Assembly (NCBI RefSeq): GCF_013376005.1
Contig: NZ_JABMJK010000018.1
Location: 1 to 64,000 of the forward strand
Origin: Duganella sp. SG902
GTDB lineage: Bacteria > Pseudomonadota > Gammaproteobacteria > Burkholderiales > Burkholderiaceae_D
DNA length: 64,000 nt
Direction: 5' to 3'
The stretch's first letter is position 1, and every line of letters starts with the position of its first letter. Of the stretch, positions 16,593 to 28,696 are shown piece by piece. The notes under the pieces were generated by a model. That model saw only the letters and a program-made list of their open reading frames with translations, searched no databases and was not told the origin of the DNA. The translations under genes and the position numbers were made by a program.

Positions 16593-17585
16593 ATGCTCAA
16601 ACGCCTGCTGCCCGCTCTCTGCCTGACCCTGCCCCTGACCTGCGCGTTCGCGCAAACCGAAGAGGCGCCAACCGAGGCCGCGCCGGAAACCATCCTGCTG
16701 GTCGGCCAGCGTCCCGGCCCCGGTCTGTGGAAAGTCAGCAAGGGCGATCACGTGCTGTGGGTATTCGGCACGCATGCGCCGCTGCCGCAGAAAATGGAGT
16801 GGCGTTCGCAGCAAGTGGAGTCCATCCTGACGCAGACGCAGGAATACATCCAGCCGCCGGGCGCGTACGCCCACGTCGGCTTCTTCCGCGGCCTGACCCT
16901 GCTGCCAAGCATGATCGGCATGAAGAAGAACCCGGACGGCGCCACCCTGAAGGACGTGCTCCCGGCCGACGTCTACGCCCGCTGGCTGCCGCTGAAGGCC
17001 AAGTACCTGGGCGAGAACGACGACATCGAGCGCGAACGCCCGATCTTCGCCGCCGACGCCTTGTTCAACGCCGGCCTGAAAAACGCCGGCCTGACGGGCA
17101 GCGGGGACGTCGAGAAAAAAATCGCCGGCATGGTCAAGCAGCACAAGATCAAGCAGACCAAAACGGTGATCGAGCTGGAGATGGACGACCCGTCGCGCAC
17201 CCTGAAGGACTTCAAGAAATCGCCGTTGGCCGACAGCGCCTGCTTCGCCAAGACGCTGGCGCGGCTGGAGAGCGACATCGACGCCATGCGCGTGCGCGCC
17301 AACGCCTGGTCCAAAGGCGATATCGAGGCGATCCGGAAACTCAGCTACGAGGACCAGGAGGCCGAATGCGCCGAGGCCGTGCGCAACGCGGATTTCGTGA
17401 AGAATTCGCCCGGCTTCCAGAACGTGAAGGAACGCATACAAGCATCGTGGATGGCCGCCGCTGAAAAAGCGCTGGAGAACAACACCAGCACCTTCGCCAC
17501 GCTGCGCCTCTCCAATATCCTCGGCCCGAACAGCTACCTGACGGCGTTGAAAGCCAAGGGCTACCAGGTCGACAGCCCGGAATAA
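16593..17585 (+). CDS. TraB/GumN family protein, secreted
   Basis: The 330-residue protein has a signal peptide (MLKRLLPALCLTLPLTCAFA) and a TraB/GumN core with the family opening GLWKVSKGDHVLWVFGTHAP. The family is distantly related to Tiki-type metalloproteases, and bacterial members have no settled function. The start at 16593 was chosen because it gives a clean signal peptide and lies two bases after the 46-residue peptide's stop; a longer upstream frame would overlap that gene. It is convergent with the receiver-TPR gene, with three bases between the stops. Confidence 0.85.
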   Translation: MLKRLLPALCLTLPLTCAFAQTEEAPTEAAPETILLVGQRPGPGLWKVSKGDHVLWVFGTHAPLPQKMEWRSQQVESILTQTQEYIQPPGAYAHVGFFRGLTLLPSMIGMKKNPDGATLKDVLPADVYARWLPLKAKYLGENDDIERERPIFAADALFNAGLKNAGLTGSGDVEKKIAGMVKQHKIKQTKTVIELEMDDPSRTLKDFKKSPLADSACFAKTLARLESDIDAMRVRANAWSKGDIEAIRKLSYEDQEAECAEAVRNADFVKNSPGFQNVKERIQASWMAAAEKALENNTSTFATLRLSNILGPNSYLTALKAKGYQVDSPE

Positions 17586-17588
17586 TTC

Positions 17589-19226
17589 CTAGGCCACCAC
17601 CGAGATACCGTATTTGCGCTGGGTGTGCTGGTATTGCGCCATGAGCGCTTCCAGCGATGGATGGTTGGGATCCAGCCGGCGCATGCGCTCCAGCAGGAAA
17701 TAGCACTGCTCGGCCAACGGCGCTTCCCAGCCCAGGTCGTCCAGCTGCTTCAGCATGGCCGAGGCGGCGGCCGGCAGCAGCGCCAGGTTGCCCGGCGCCT
17801 TGCGCAGCCCCGCACTCAGCGTATCGACCGCCGCGCGCAGATCGCCGTGCGCACGCAGATCGCTGGCATGGGCGATCAGCTCGTCCACCTGAATCTTGAT
17901 CTGTTCACCCATGCCTTGCGCCAGATCGTGACGGCCGGCCTTCTCGAACACCTGCACCGCGTCATCCATGGAGACGCCGCTTTCGGTATCGTTCATCAGG
18001 TTCAGCATCAGGTCCGAGGCCTGCTGGTCGAGCTTGATATTGAGGCAGCTGTGCACCAGCCCGATCTTCAGGCCGGTCGACAGGCCGCGGCTGGCGGCCA
18101 CCGCGTTGACCGCGTTGGTCAGCTCGGCGGCGGCGCCGCTCAGGTTGCCGGCCATCTCCTGCACCAGCCCGGCGGCGATGGCGCGGCAAACATCCACGTT
18201 GGGACCGCTGCGCAGCGAGCGCTCCATGTCGCGCAGCACGCCATTGGCCTGGTTGGCATCGCCTTTCTTGACCAGCGTCTTCACCAGCTTGACGTGATCC
18301 TCGGGATCGCGGAATTCCGAGTACTTGGCCTTGGCCACCACCTGCTTGAAGGCTTTTTCGGCCACGCCGACGTCGCCGGTTTCATACGCCACCTCGCCCA
18401 GGTGGCGCAGCCGGCCCACCATGTGCGGCGAGATCGAGACCGCGTCCTCCAGGATTTTCTTGGCCGCCTCCTGCTGGCCCATGGCCTCATGGGTACGCGC
18501 CAGCAGGTCGTAGGCGGCCATATAGCGCGGATTTTGTTCCAGCAGCGCTTCCAGCGTTTCCTGCGTTTCGATGTATTTCTGCTGCCCGAACAGGCAGCGC
18601 GCCAGCCCCAGGTGCGCCCAGGCGATGGGGCGGGTCATCAGGATCCACTGATACACCATCTCCGCCTCGGCCAGCTCCTCCAGCGAACACAGCAGCTCGG
18701 CGCGCAGGCGGGCGAAGTCGATGGCGTAGCGCTGGTTTTTCTCCTCGGCGGCCTTGGCTTCGATGATCGCCTTGCGCGGGTTGCCCAGCTCCATCAACTG
18801 ATAAATCGGCATGAAGACCTGGCGCCGGTCGACCGCCTTGCGGATGCGCTGCAGCAGCGCGTCCACCGTGAACGGCTTGAGCACGTAATCGGTCGGGGTC
18901 AGCTCGGCCGCGCCGATCACCTTGCTGTACACGCCCTCCGAGGTCAGCATGATGAAAATCGTCCATGGCGCGATCAGCTTATGGTTGCGCAAGTCCTCCA
19001 GCAACTGCTGGCCGTCCTGCCCGCTGTCGCCGGCGCTGCTGCCCAAGTCGTATTCGCATAGCACCACGTCGTAGCTCTTCTTGTTGATCTGGCGGATCGC
19101 CGTGCCCGCGCTGACGGCGTCATCGATGTTGGTGATCCCGGCCTGGACCAGCATATTGCGCAGATTGCCGCGCATGCTTTGGTTTGGGTCCACCAGCAGG
19201 ACGGAGAGGGCGGCGTAATCGGACAT
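17589..19226 (-). CDS. Receiver-TPR protein, second of a tandem pair, altered phospho-site
   Basis: The 545-residue protein has an N-terminal response-regulator receiver domain (about residues 7-125) followed by TPR-like helical repeats to the C-terminus. Aligned with CheY, the phospho-acceptor position is Glu58 (LCEYDLG) instead of Asp. The second acidic-pocket residue is Pro14 (VDPNQSMR), while Thr95 and Lys117 are kept. Glu at this site often mimics permanent phosphorylation, so the domain may be a constitutive scaffold. The start ATG overlaps the stop of the upstream paralogue (TGATG), and the two are clearly duplicates. No kinase gene is adjacent. Confidence 0.85.
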   Translation of the reverse strand: MSDYAALSVLLVDPNQSMRGNLRNMLVQAGITNIDDAVSAGTAIRQINKKSYDVVLCEYDLGSSAGDSGQDGQQLLEDLRNHKLIAPWTIFIMLTSEGVYSKVIGAAELTPTDYVLKPFTVDALLQRIRKAVDRRQVFMPIYQLMELGNPRKAIIEAKAAEEKNQRYAIDFARLRAELLCSLEELAEAEMVYQWILMTRPIAWAHLGLARCLFGQQKYIETQETLEALLEQNPRYMAAYDLLARTHEAMGQQEAAKKILEDAVSISPHMVGRLRHLGEVAYETGDVGVAEKAFKQVVAKAKYSEFRDPEDHVKLVKTLVKKGDANQANGVLRDMERSLRSGPNVDVCRAIAAGLVQEMAGNLSGAAAELTNAVNAVAASRGLSTGLKIGLVHSCLNIKLDQQASDLMLNLMNDTESGVSMDDAVQVFEKAGRHDLAQGMGEQIKIQVDELIAHASDLRAHGDLRAAVDTLSAGLRKAPGNLALLPAAASAMLKQLDDLGWEAPLAEQCYFLLERMRRLDPNHPSLEALMAQYQHTQRKYGISVVA

Positions 19227-20881
19227 CAGGAGCTTTCTGCCGAGGTGGGCGTGGGGTTGGCTGCGGCCTTCTGGCGCAGCGAGGCGTATTGTGCCAGCAA
19301 ACCGGGCAGCAATGGATGCTGCGGATTGTGTTCGCGCATGCGCCGCATCAGGCCGGTGCACTGGGCGGCCAGTTCGGCGTCCCAGCCCAGTTCGGCGATC
19401 TGGCGCAGCATGGTGGTCACGCTGACCGACCACAGGTCGGCGTGGCCGGGGTAGCGTTCCAGGGCACCCTGCAGGGCCGCCACAGCGCCCTGGATGTCGC
19501 CGGTGCGGGCCAGCACGGCCGCTTCGCGCACCACCGCGTCCACCGCCTGCGCCTGGCTTTGCGTGTAGCGCTTGACGATCTCCTGCCGGCCGGCCTGCTT
19601 GCAGAGGGCGATGACCTGGTCGGCGTCGACATCGCTGTGCGGGCTGGCGATCAGCTGGTCGAACAGGGCGGAGGCCTGCTCGTCGAGGCGGTTGGTCAGG
19701 CAGCTGTGCGCCAGACCCAGCTTGAAGTTGCTGGACATGCCGGTCGCTTCGGCCAGCTTGTCCATGGCCTTGGCCAGTTCGGCGGCGGCGCCCTCGGCGT
19801 CGCCGTTGAGCTGCTTGACCATGGAAGCGGCATAACCGCGGCACACGTCCACGGTCGGCGTGCTGCGCATCGAGCGTTCAAGGTCGCGCACCACGCTGGC
19901 CGCGCCCGCCGCGTCACCCTTGTGAACCAGGGCCCGCACCAGGTTGACATGGTCGGCCGGATCGCGGAACTCCGAATACTTGGCCTTGGCCACCACCTGC
20001 TTGTAGGCCTTCTCGGCGCAGGCGACGTCGCCGGTGGCCAGCGCCACGTCGCCCAGGTTGCGCAGGCGGCGCACCATGTGCGGCGACAGCGCCACCGCAT
20101 CCTCCAGCACCTGGCGCGCGTCGGCGTCGCGGTCCTGCTCGCGCAGCAGCTGGGCCAGCATGTCGTAGGCGGCCATGAATTTGGGGTTGTCGGCCAGCAG
20201 CTGACGCAGTTGCGCCTCGGCCTCGTCCAGCCGGTCCAGCGCGTGCAGCGCGCGCGCCAGGCCCAGTTGCGCCCAGCCCAGCGGCTTGAGCTTGAGGATG
20301 TCGGCGTAGGCCTGTTCGGCCTCGGCATGGCGCTCGAGGCTGGCCAGCAGCTCGGCGCGCAGGCGCGCATAATCGATGGCGTAGCGCGGCTGGGCGGCCT
20401 GGTTGGCCTGGCAGATCTCGATCGCCGCGCGCGCGCGGCCCTGGCCGATCAGCTGGTACACCGGCTGGAACACGGCGCGCCGTTCCAGCGCCCGGCCGAT
20501 GCGCTGCGACAGCACGTCCACGGTGAACGGCTTGAGAATGTAGTCGGTCGGCAGCAGTTCGGCGGCGCTCACCACCTTGCCGTACACGCCTTCCGAGGTC
20601 AGCATCACGAAGATGGCCCAGGGGCTGATGATCTTGTGGTGGCGCAGGTCCTCCAGCAGTTGCTGGCCGTCCTGGCCGGCGCCGTCGCCGCCGGTGCCGA
20701 GGTCGTATTCGCACAGGATCACATCGTAGGACCGGCTGGTCAGCGCGCGGATGGCGGTGGCGGCGCTGACCGCGTGGTCGACCTTGGTGATGTTCACCTG
20801 CGTGAGCATATTGTGCACGCTGGCGCGCATGCTCTGGTTGGGGTCGACGATCAGGACCGACAGCTTGCGATAGTCATGCAT
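19226..20881 (-). CDS. Receiver-TPR protein, first of a tandem pair, altered phospho-site
   Basis: The 551-residue paralogue of the next gene has the same layout: a receiver domain (about 7-125) and a long TPR-like region with matching blocks such as VAKAKYSEFRDP. It carries the same Asp-to-Glu change (Glu58 in LCEYDLG) and the same VDPNQSMR pocket, so the substitution predates the duplication. It probably heads a two-gene operon, divergent from purL. TPR repeats suggest protein-protein scaffolding. In other bacteria, receiver-TPR proteins of this layout usually show CDYNLG at the site; that comparison is from memory. Confidence 0.85.
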   Translation of the reverse strand: MHDYRKLSVLIVDPNQSMRASVHNMLTQVNITKVDHAVSAATAIRALTSRSYDVILCEYDLGTGGDGAGQDGQQLLEDLRHHKIISPWAIFVMLTSEGVYGKVVSAAELLPTDYILKPFTVDVLSQRIGRALERRAVFQPVYQLIGQGRARAAIEICQANQAAQPRYAIDYARLRAELLASLERHAEAEQAYADILKLKPLGWAQLGLARALHALDRLDEAEAQLRQLLADNPKFMAAYDMLAQLLREQDRDADARQVLEDAVALSPHMVRRLRNLGDVALATGDVACAEKAYKQVVAKAKYSEFRDPADHVNLVRALVHKGDAAGAASVVRDLERSMRSTPTVDVCRGYAASMVKQLNGDAEGAAAELAKAMDKLAEATGMSSNFKLGLAHSCLTNRLDEQASALFDQLIASPHSDVDADQVIALCKQAGRQEIVKRYTQSQAQAVDAVVREAAVLARTGDIQGAVAALQGALERYPGHADLWSVSVTTMLRQIAELGWDAELAAQCTGLMRRMREHNPQHPLLPGLLAQYASLRQKAAANPTPTSAESS

Positions 20882-21145
20882 TGCTTGCTCTCTGGAGGCC
20901 GGCTACTTTCGAGTGAGCATACTCCAAGGCAAGCCGAAAAGCCGTTTTTTTGCCTCTTTTGCCCTGAAATGTTGCATCAGTGGCACGTTCCTATGCCGCC
21001 CAGCGACGAAATTTGCCGGGGCGGCGGGTGGCGGGGGAGGGGCCGACAGGGGTATAATGCGCGCAAAGGAAATTCTGCATTACAAGTATCTCGTGCCCCA
21101 TCTCCCTTTAAACCGCAGCCTAGCTGCATCAACTATCTTCCAACC
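20882..21145. promoter_or_regulatory. Divergent control region between the receiver-TPR operon and purL
   Basis: A perfect TATAAT stands at 21053-21058, facing purL, with no recognisable -35 hexamer at 16-18 bases. It would give a leader of about 80 bases. No Shine-Dalgarno sequence is visible before the purL ATG (TATCTTCCAACC). No PurR-type palindrome was found. The promoter of the receiver-TPR operon should also lie here but is not obvious. Confidence 0.45.
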
Positions 21146-25195
<4,050 letters not shown>

Positions 25196-25206
25196 TTAAC
25201 CCCCAA

Positions 25207-25296
25207 TCCGGGGTCAGGTCCTCCATTTCTACACGGCCTCTGCCGTAGCGCGCGCTACGGCAGAGGCCGTGTAGAAATGGAGGACCTGACCCCGGA
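25207..25296. repeat. 90-bp perfect palindrome between convergent genes
   Basis: Bases 25207-25296 equal their own reverse complement with no mismatch and no spacer, centred between 25251 and 25252 (GTAGCGC|GCGCTAC). The tips read TCCGGGGTCAGG. It occupies almost the whole gap between the purL and alkD-like stop codons and touches neither. A GGGGTCAG tip also ends the element at 42317-42505. It has no U tract, so it is not itself a classical terminator. Confidence 0.95.
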
Positions 25297-25298
25297 GT

Positions 25299-25949
25299 TC
25301 AGAGGTGTTTATTTGCCTCACGGAAGGAGAGCGGCGCGAGCCGCTCTTTTTGTTTTTGGGTAAATAAGCGTACGGCCTGCGGCGCGTGGCGCGCATAATC
25401 TCTTAACGCCCAGCCGATGGCTTTTTGAATGAAGAATTCTTTTTCATGCGCCAGCGCCAGCGAATAATCGAATAAACGCTTTTCGTCAGTTTTATCGCGC
25501 CAGCCTAATTGATGTAATAACGCAATACGGCGCATCCAGAAATTATTATGGCGTAGTGCGTCGTCCATATAATCGTGCCGGTGGCGTAAGACATCGCCAA
25601 TAATTCCTGCCAGCGCATCCACTGTGTCCCACCAGGATTTATCCTGTACTAATTCCAATAGCGCGGGAATATCTTCGCTATTTAACTGCTTCCAATGCAT
25701 GGCCAGCATATCCAGCGCCACGTATTGATATTCGCGTTGCGGCAATTCCCATAAGGCACGGGCGTATTCCAGCAATGGCTCACCCTTCAGGGACTTCAGC
25801 AGGGCGCGGCAGGCGCCACGACGTTCTGGTGTGCCGACGCCCATGAAGTCGAACTGGTCGCGCATATAGGCGCGCATGGCCGGGGCGCGTTCGGCGTTGG
25901 CTTCAGAGGCGAGGGCGATCGCTATATCGGTTAGGAAGTCAGATTTCAT
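25299..25949 (-). CDS. DNA alkylation repair glycosylase, AlkD-like
   Basis: The 216-residue HEAT-like repeat protein belongs to the AlkD family, which excises positively charged alkylated bases without base flipping. The conserved QDKSWWDTVDALAG block contains the DNA-facing Trp and catalytic Asp region. I start at ATG 25949, preceded by AGGAA; the longer frame would need TTG at 25970. Codon use is noticeably richer in A and T than in the neighbours, which hints at transfer. The 3' end contains a terminator-like hairpin that serves the opposite strand. Confidence 0.88.
   Translation of the reverse strand: MKSDFLTDIAIALASEANAERAPAMRAYMRDQFDFMGVGTPERRGACRALLKSLKGEPLLEYARALWELPQREYQYVALDMLAMHWKQLNSEDIPALLELVQDKSWWDTVDALAGIIGDVLRHRHDYMDDALRHNNFWMRRIALLHQLGWRDKTDEKRLFDYSLALAHEKEFFIQKAIGWALRDYARHAPQAVRLFTQKQKERLAPLSFREANKHL
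25328..25357 (+). terminator. purL-direction terminator embedded in the alkD-like coding end
   Basis: AGAGCGGC (25328-25335), GNRA-type loop GCGA, GCCGCTCT (25340-25347), then TTTTGTTTTT. It is a strong plus-strand terminator about 130 bases after the purL stop. It lies wholly inside the convergent gene, where it encodes part of the C-terminus. Confidence 0.8.
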
Positions 25950-25996
25950 GCCAGTTCCTGGCTTGTTCAAGCCAGCTTTGAGTTTATGAAGGGCGT

Positions 25997-26024
25997 AAAA
26001 AAAGCGCCTGCATGCAGACGCTTT
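25997..26024 (-). terminator. Terminator after the first parvulin gene
   Basis: Read on the minus strand: AAAGCGTCTGCATGCAGGCGCTTT with extra T residues, a ~10-pair stem (one G-U) and a U tract about 20 bases after the stop at 26042. Confidence 0.8.
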
Positions 26025-26041
26025 GTTGCGGAGGACCCAGC

Positions 26042-26821
26042 TTACTGGATCTTGGCTTTCTTCAGCAGCTCTTCGCGGTAGGCCACGATCTTGCGCTGTT
26101 GCAGACCTTCGGCAACCTGCGCTTTCACTTCGTCGAACGAAGGGAATTTGGTTGGACGCGATTCTTCCAGTTTAATCACGTGATAGCCGAATTCCGACTT
26201 GACCGGGGTCTGGGTGATTTCGCCATTTTTCAGGGCGATCATCGCGTCCGAGAATGGTTTTACCAGTTTGGCTGGCGTCATCCAGCCCAGGTCGCCACCA
26301 TTCGCGCCCGAACCTGGATCTTTCGATACCTTGGCCAGATCTTCGAATTTGGCGCCGCCTTTCAGCTTGGCGATAATATCCTTGGCTTCCTGCTCGGTTG
26401 CCACCAGAATATGACGCGAGTGATATTCGGTCGGGCCGACAGCGGCTTTGTATTTGTCGTATTCGGCTTGAATCTCGGCGTCTTTTACCGGATTCTTTTT
26501 CACATAATCAGCCAGCATGGCGTTGATAATAATGCTTTGACGGGCATTCTCAATCGCGGCATTGACTTCCGGCTTTTTACCGTAGCCTTGTTTATCCGCT
26601 TCCTGCAGCAGAACTTCACGGCCGATCAGTTCTTTTTTTACGGCTTCACGCAATTGCGGCGAATCTGGCTGCTGGCCTTGCGCCACAACTTGTTTCACCA
26701 TTTGATCAACCTTGGCGGCGGGAATTGCCTTGCCATTGACGGTCGCAACGTTCTGCGCGAAAGCGGGGGCTGCCGCGACAGCGATCAGGGCTAACATCAG
26801 GCGGGCTGGCTTCAACATCAT
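26042..26821 (-). CDS. Periplasmic parvulin-type peptidyl-prolyl isomerase, copy A
   Basis: The 259-residue protein has a signal peptide (about 1-22, ending APAFA), a SurA/PrsA-like N-terminal helical part and a parvulin domain at about residues 130-225 (YHSRHILVATEQEA, GGDLGWMTPAKLVKPF, EFGYHVIKLEE). It should assist folding of exported proteins. AAGGA lies 8 bases before ATG 26821; a second ATG follows immediately. A promoter-like TTGGTA-16-TGTAAT sits in the 92-base gap after the paralogue's terminator, so this copy can be expressed alone. Confidence 0.92.
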   Translation of the reverse strand: MMLKPARLMLALIAVAAAPAFAQNVATVNGKAIPAAKVDQMVKQVVAQGQQPDSPQLREAVKKELIGREVLLQEADKQGYGKKPEVNAAIENARQSIIINAMLADYVKKNPVKDAEIQAEYDKYKAAVGPTEYHSRHILVATEQEAKDIIAKLKGGAKFEDLAKVSKDPGSGANGGDLGWMTPAKLVKPFSDAMIALKNGEITQTPVKSEFGYHVIKLEESRPTKFPSFDEVKAQVAEGLQQRKIVAYREELLKKAKIQ

Positions 26822-26876
26822 TATTTAAATCCTTAAAAAATTACACTCTGAAGGTGCATGATACCAACGCAGAATC

Positions 26877-26905
26877 AAAAACGGCGCCCCGCAGGGCGCC
26901 GCCTT
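26877..26905 (-). terminator. Terminator between the two parvulin genes
   Basis: Minus strand GGCGGCGCCCTGCGGGGCGC followed by CG and five T. It is a very stable hairpin directly after the stop of copy B, so the tandem genes are transcribed separately. Confidence 0.88.
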
Positions 26906-26913
26906 TCATAACA

Positions 26914-27690
26914 TTACTGCACTTTTGCTTTCTTTACCAGTTCTTCCTGGTAGGCTTGCAGTTTTTTCTGGGTCAGGGCTTCGGCCACTTGCGGCTTCAC
27001 TTCTTCCAGGGTAGGCAGCTTGGCCTGACGGATGTCGTCGACCTTGATGACGTGGAAACCGTTCGGGGTTTGCACTGGCTTCTCGGTCACCTGGCCTTTT
27101 TGCAGGGCTACGAAGGCTTGCGAGAACACTGGCGGGAAGGACGAAGGCGAGGCCCAGTCCAGGTCGCCGCCGTTGGCCGCCGAGCCGGTGTCTTTCGACT
27201 GCTTGGCCAGGTCTTCGAACTTGGCGCCGCCCTTGATCTTGGCGATCACGTCGTTGGCTTCAGCTTCGGTGGCCAGCAGGATGTGGCGCACGTGGTATTC
27301 CTTGTCGCCGGCCTGGGCCACGAAACGGTCGTACTCAGCCTTGATGTCGGCGTCCGACACCGGGTTTTTCTTCACGTAGTCCGCGACCAGGGCGTTGATG
27401 ATGATGGCCTGGCGGGCGTTTTCCAGCGCTGCCTTGACGTCGGCGTTTTTGCCAAAACCTTGCTTTTCAGCTTCCTGCATCATGACTTCGCGGCCGATCA
27501 GGTCTTTCTTGATCAGTTCGCGCAGCTGCGGCGAGTCAGGCTGCTGGCCCTGGGCCACGACTTGTTTGACGACCGCGTCGACGCGCGAGGTCGGGATAGC
27601 CTTACCATTAACCACGGCAACGTTTTGTGCGAAAGCTGGTACAGCAACAACGAGGAGTGCGATCAGCAACTTGGCTGGCTTGAAAGTCAT
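26914..27690 (-). CDS. Periplasmic parvulin-type peptidyl-prolyl isomerase, copy B
   Basis: The 258-residue paralogue of the downstream gene shows block-by-block similarity (NVAVVNGKAIP, VVAQGQQPDSPQLRE, NARQAIIINALVADYVKKNP). It has a signal peptide and a parvulin domain (YHVRHILLATEAEA, GGDLDWASPSSF, NGFHVIKVDD). GGDLGW in copy A is GGDLDW here. AGGAA precedes the ATG. The pair arose by tandem duplication; different substrates or expression are likely but not shown. Confidence 0.92.
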   Translation of the reverse strand: MTFKPAKLLIALLVVAVPAFAQNVAVVNGKAIPTSRVDAVVKQVVAQGQQPDSPQLRELIKKDLIGREVMMQEAEKQGFGKNADVKAALENARQAIIINALVADYVKKNPVSDADIKAEYDRFVAQAGDKEYHVRHILLATEAEANDVIAKIKGGAKFEDLAKQSKDTGSAANGGDLDWASPSSFPPVFSQAFVALQKGQVTEKPVQTPNGFHVIKVDDIRQAKLPTLEEVKPQVAEALTQKKLQAYQEELVKKAKVQ

Positions 27691-27761
27691 TATTAATTCC
27701 TGTCAGGGGAAAGTTATAGCGAATTAGCTTGGACGGCTAGGTCTTTGTCTTCAATTATTTT

Positions 27762-27777
27762 AAAAGCCGATAGCGGC
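27762..27777 (-). terminator. Short hairpin after bolA
   Basis: Minus strand GCCG-CTAT-CGGC followed by four T, three bases after the bolA stop. It is short, so efficiency is doubtful, but the position fits the end of the selO-msrB-yciB-bolA unit. Confidence 0.45.
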
Positions 27778-27779
27778 CA

Positions 27780-28061
27780 TCACACTTCGGACGGAGCCAA
27801 GGCGGTAATGGCCAATGCATGAATTTCTTTATGCATCATATCGTGCACAGAATCATACACGAGTCGATGTCTTGTGACGAGTTTAAGGCCTTCGAATTGT
27901 AACGAAACAATTCTGACGTTGTAGTGGCCGCCGCCAGAGGCCGCGCCGGCATGGCCGGCATGGGCCGCCGAGTCGTCGTCGATGAGCAGTTCCACCGGCG
28001 CCAGCCTGGCCTCGAGGGCGGCACGCATGCGGGCGATGCGGGTATCTTGAATCTGGTTCAT
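27780..28061 (-). CDS. BolA family protein
   Basis: The 93-residue protein has the BolA fold signature (HYNVRIVSLQFEG, RHRLVYDSVHDMM, EIHALAI). BolA proteins pair with monothiol glutaredoxins in iron-sulfur trafficking and affect cell shape and envelope stress. An Ala/Gly/His-rich insert (SAAHAGHAGAASGGG) sits in the loop that carries the usual His region. The start overlaps the yciB stop by 4 bases. The yciB-bolA order is common in betaproteobacteria. Confidence 0.9.
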   Translation of the reverse strand: MNQIQDTRIARMRAALEARLAPVELLIDDDSAAHAGHAGAASGGGHYNVRIVSLQFEGLKLVTRHRLVYDSVHDMMHKEIHALAITALAPSEV

Positions 28062-28687
28062 GCCTGATCTTTCATGTGGCGCGACAAATAAATCGTTTGC
28101 GCGACGATAAACACAAACATGATGGCGGTGGCGCCAAACGCCTTGAAGTTGACCCAGGCGTTGGTATTGCCTTTAAACAGGACAAACGCCAGATACCAGT
28201 TCAGCGCGCCCATGAAGGTAAAGAACGCGATCCAGGCCATATTCAGGCGCGACCAGGTCTGCGCCGGCAATTCGATGATTTCCTTCATCGACTGGCGCAT
28301 CAGGTTCTTTTTAAACAGCAGGTCGCTGAACAGCAACACCACGGCGAATAGCCAATAGACGATGCTGAGTTTCCACTTGATGAAATCCTCGTCGTGCAGG
28401 TAGATGGTCAGGCCGCCAAACACCACGAACATGCCCAGCGACACCCACAGCACGCCATCGACCTTGCGGCCGCGCGCCTTGATCCAGCCGATCTGCGCCA
28501 TGGTGGCCAGGATGCCGACCAAGGTGGCGATCACGATCGGCGACTGCTCCGCTGTGACCGAGCCGCCGGAAATCATGCCGCTCAGGTAGGTGTTGATGAG
28601 GTGCTGGGATGCCTCGGCGTTGATGCCCGCCACCTTGTAGGAGGCGAAGAACAGCAGCACCGGGATCATGTCGAACAGGAATTTCAT
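28058..28687 (-). CDS. yciB: Inner-membrane septation protein A (YciB/IspZ)
   Basis: The 209-residue polytopic membrane protein has about five or six hydrophobic spans. It begins MKFLFDMIPVLLFFASYKVA and ends with a span containing AIMFVFIVAQTIYLSRH. The family influences septation and envelope synthesis and interacts with divisome and elongasome proteins in E. coli. The length is slightly above the E. coli protein. It lies between msrB (9-base gap) and bolA (4-base overlap). Confidence 0.93.
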   Translation of the reverse strand: MKFLFDMIPVLLFFASYKVAGINAEASQHLINTYLSGMISGGSVTAEQSPIVIATLVGILATMAQIGWIKARGRKVDGVLWVSLGMFVVFGGLTIYLHDEDFIKWKLSIVYWLFAVVLLFSDLLFKKNLMRQSMKEIIELPAQTWSRLNMAWIAFFTFMGALNWYLAFVLFKGNTNAWVNFKAFGATAIMFVFIVAQTIYLSRHMKDQA

Positions 28688-28696
28688 GATGTCTTA

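Noticed and set aside
19184..21145. Apparent ~650-codon N-terminal extension of purL in the same frame
   Set aside because: It is antisense to the two receiver-TPR genes, has no similarity to PurL and passes through a promoter-like TATAAT. ATG 21146 gives the normal PurL start.
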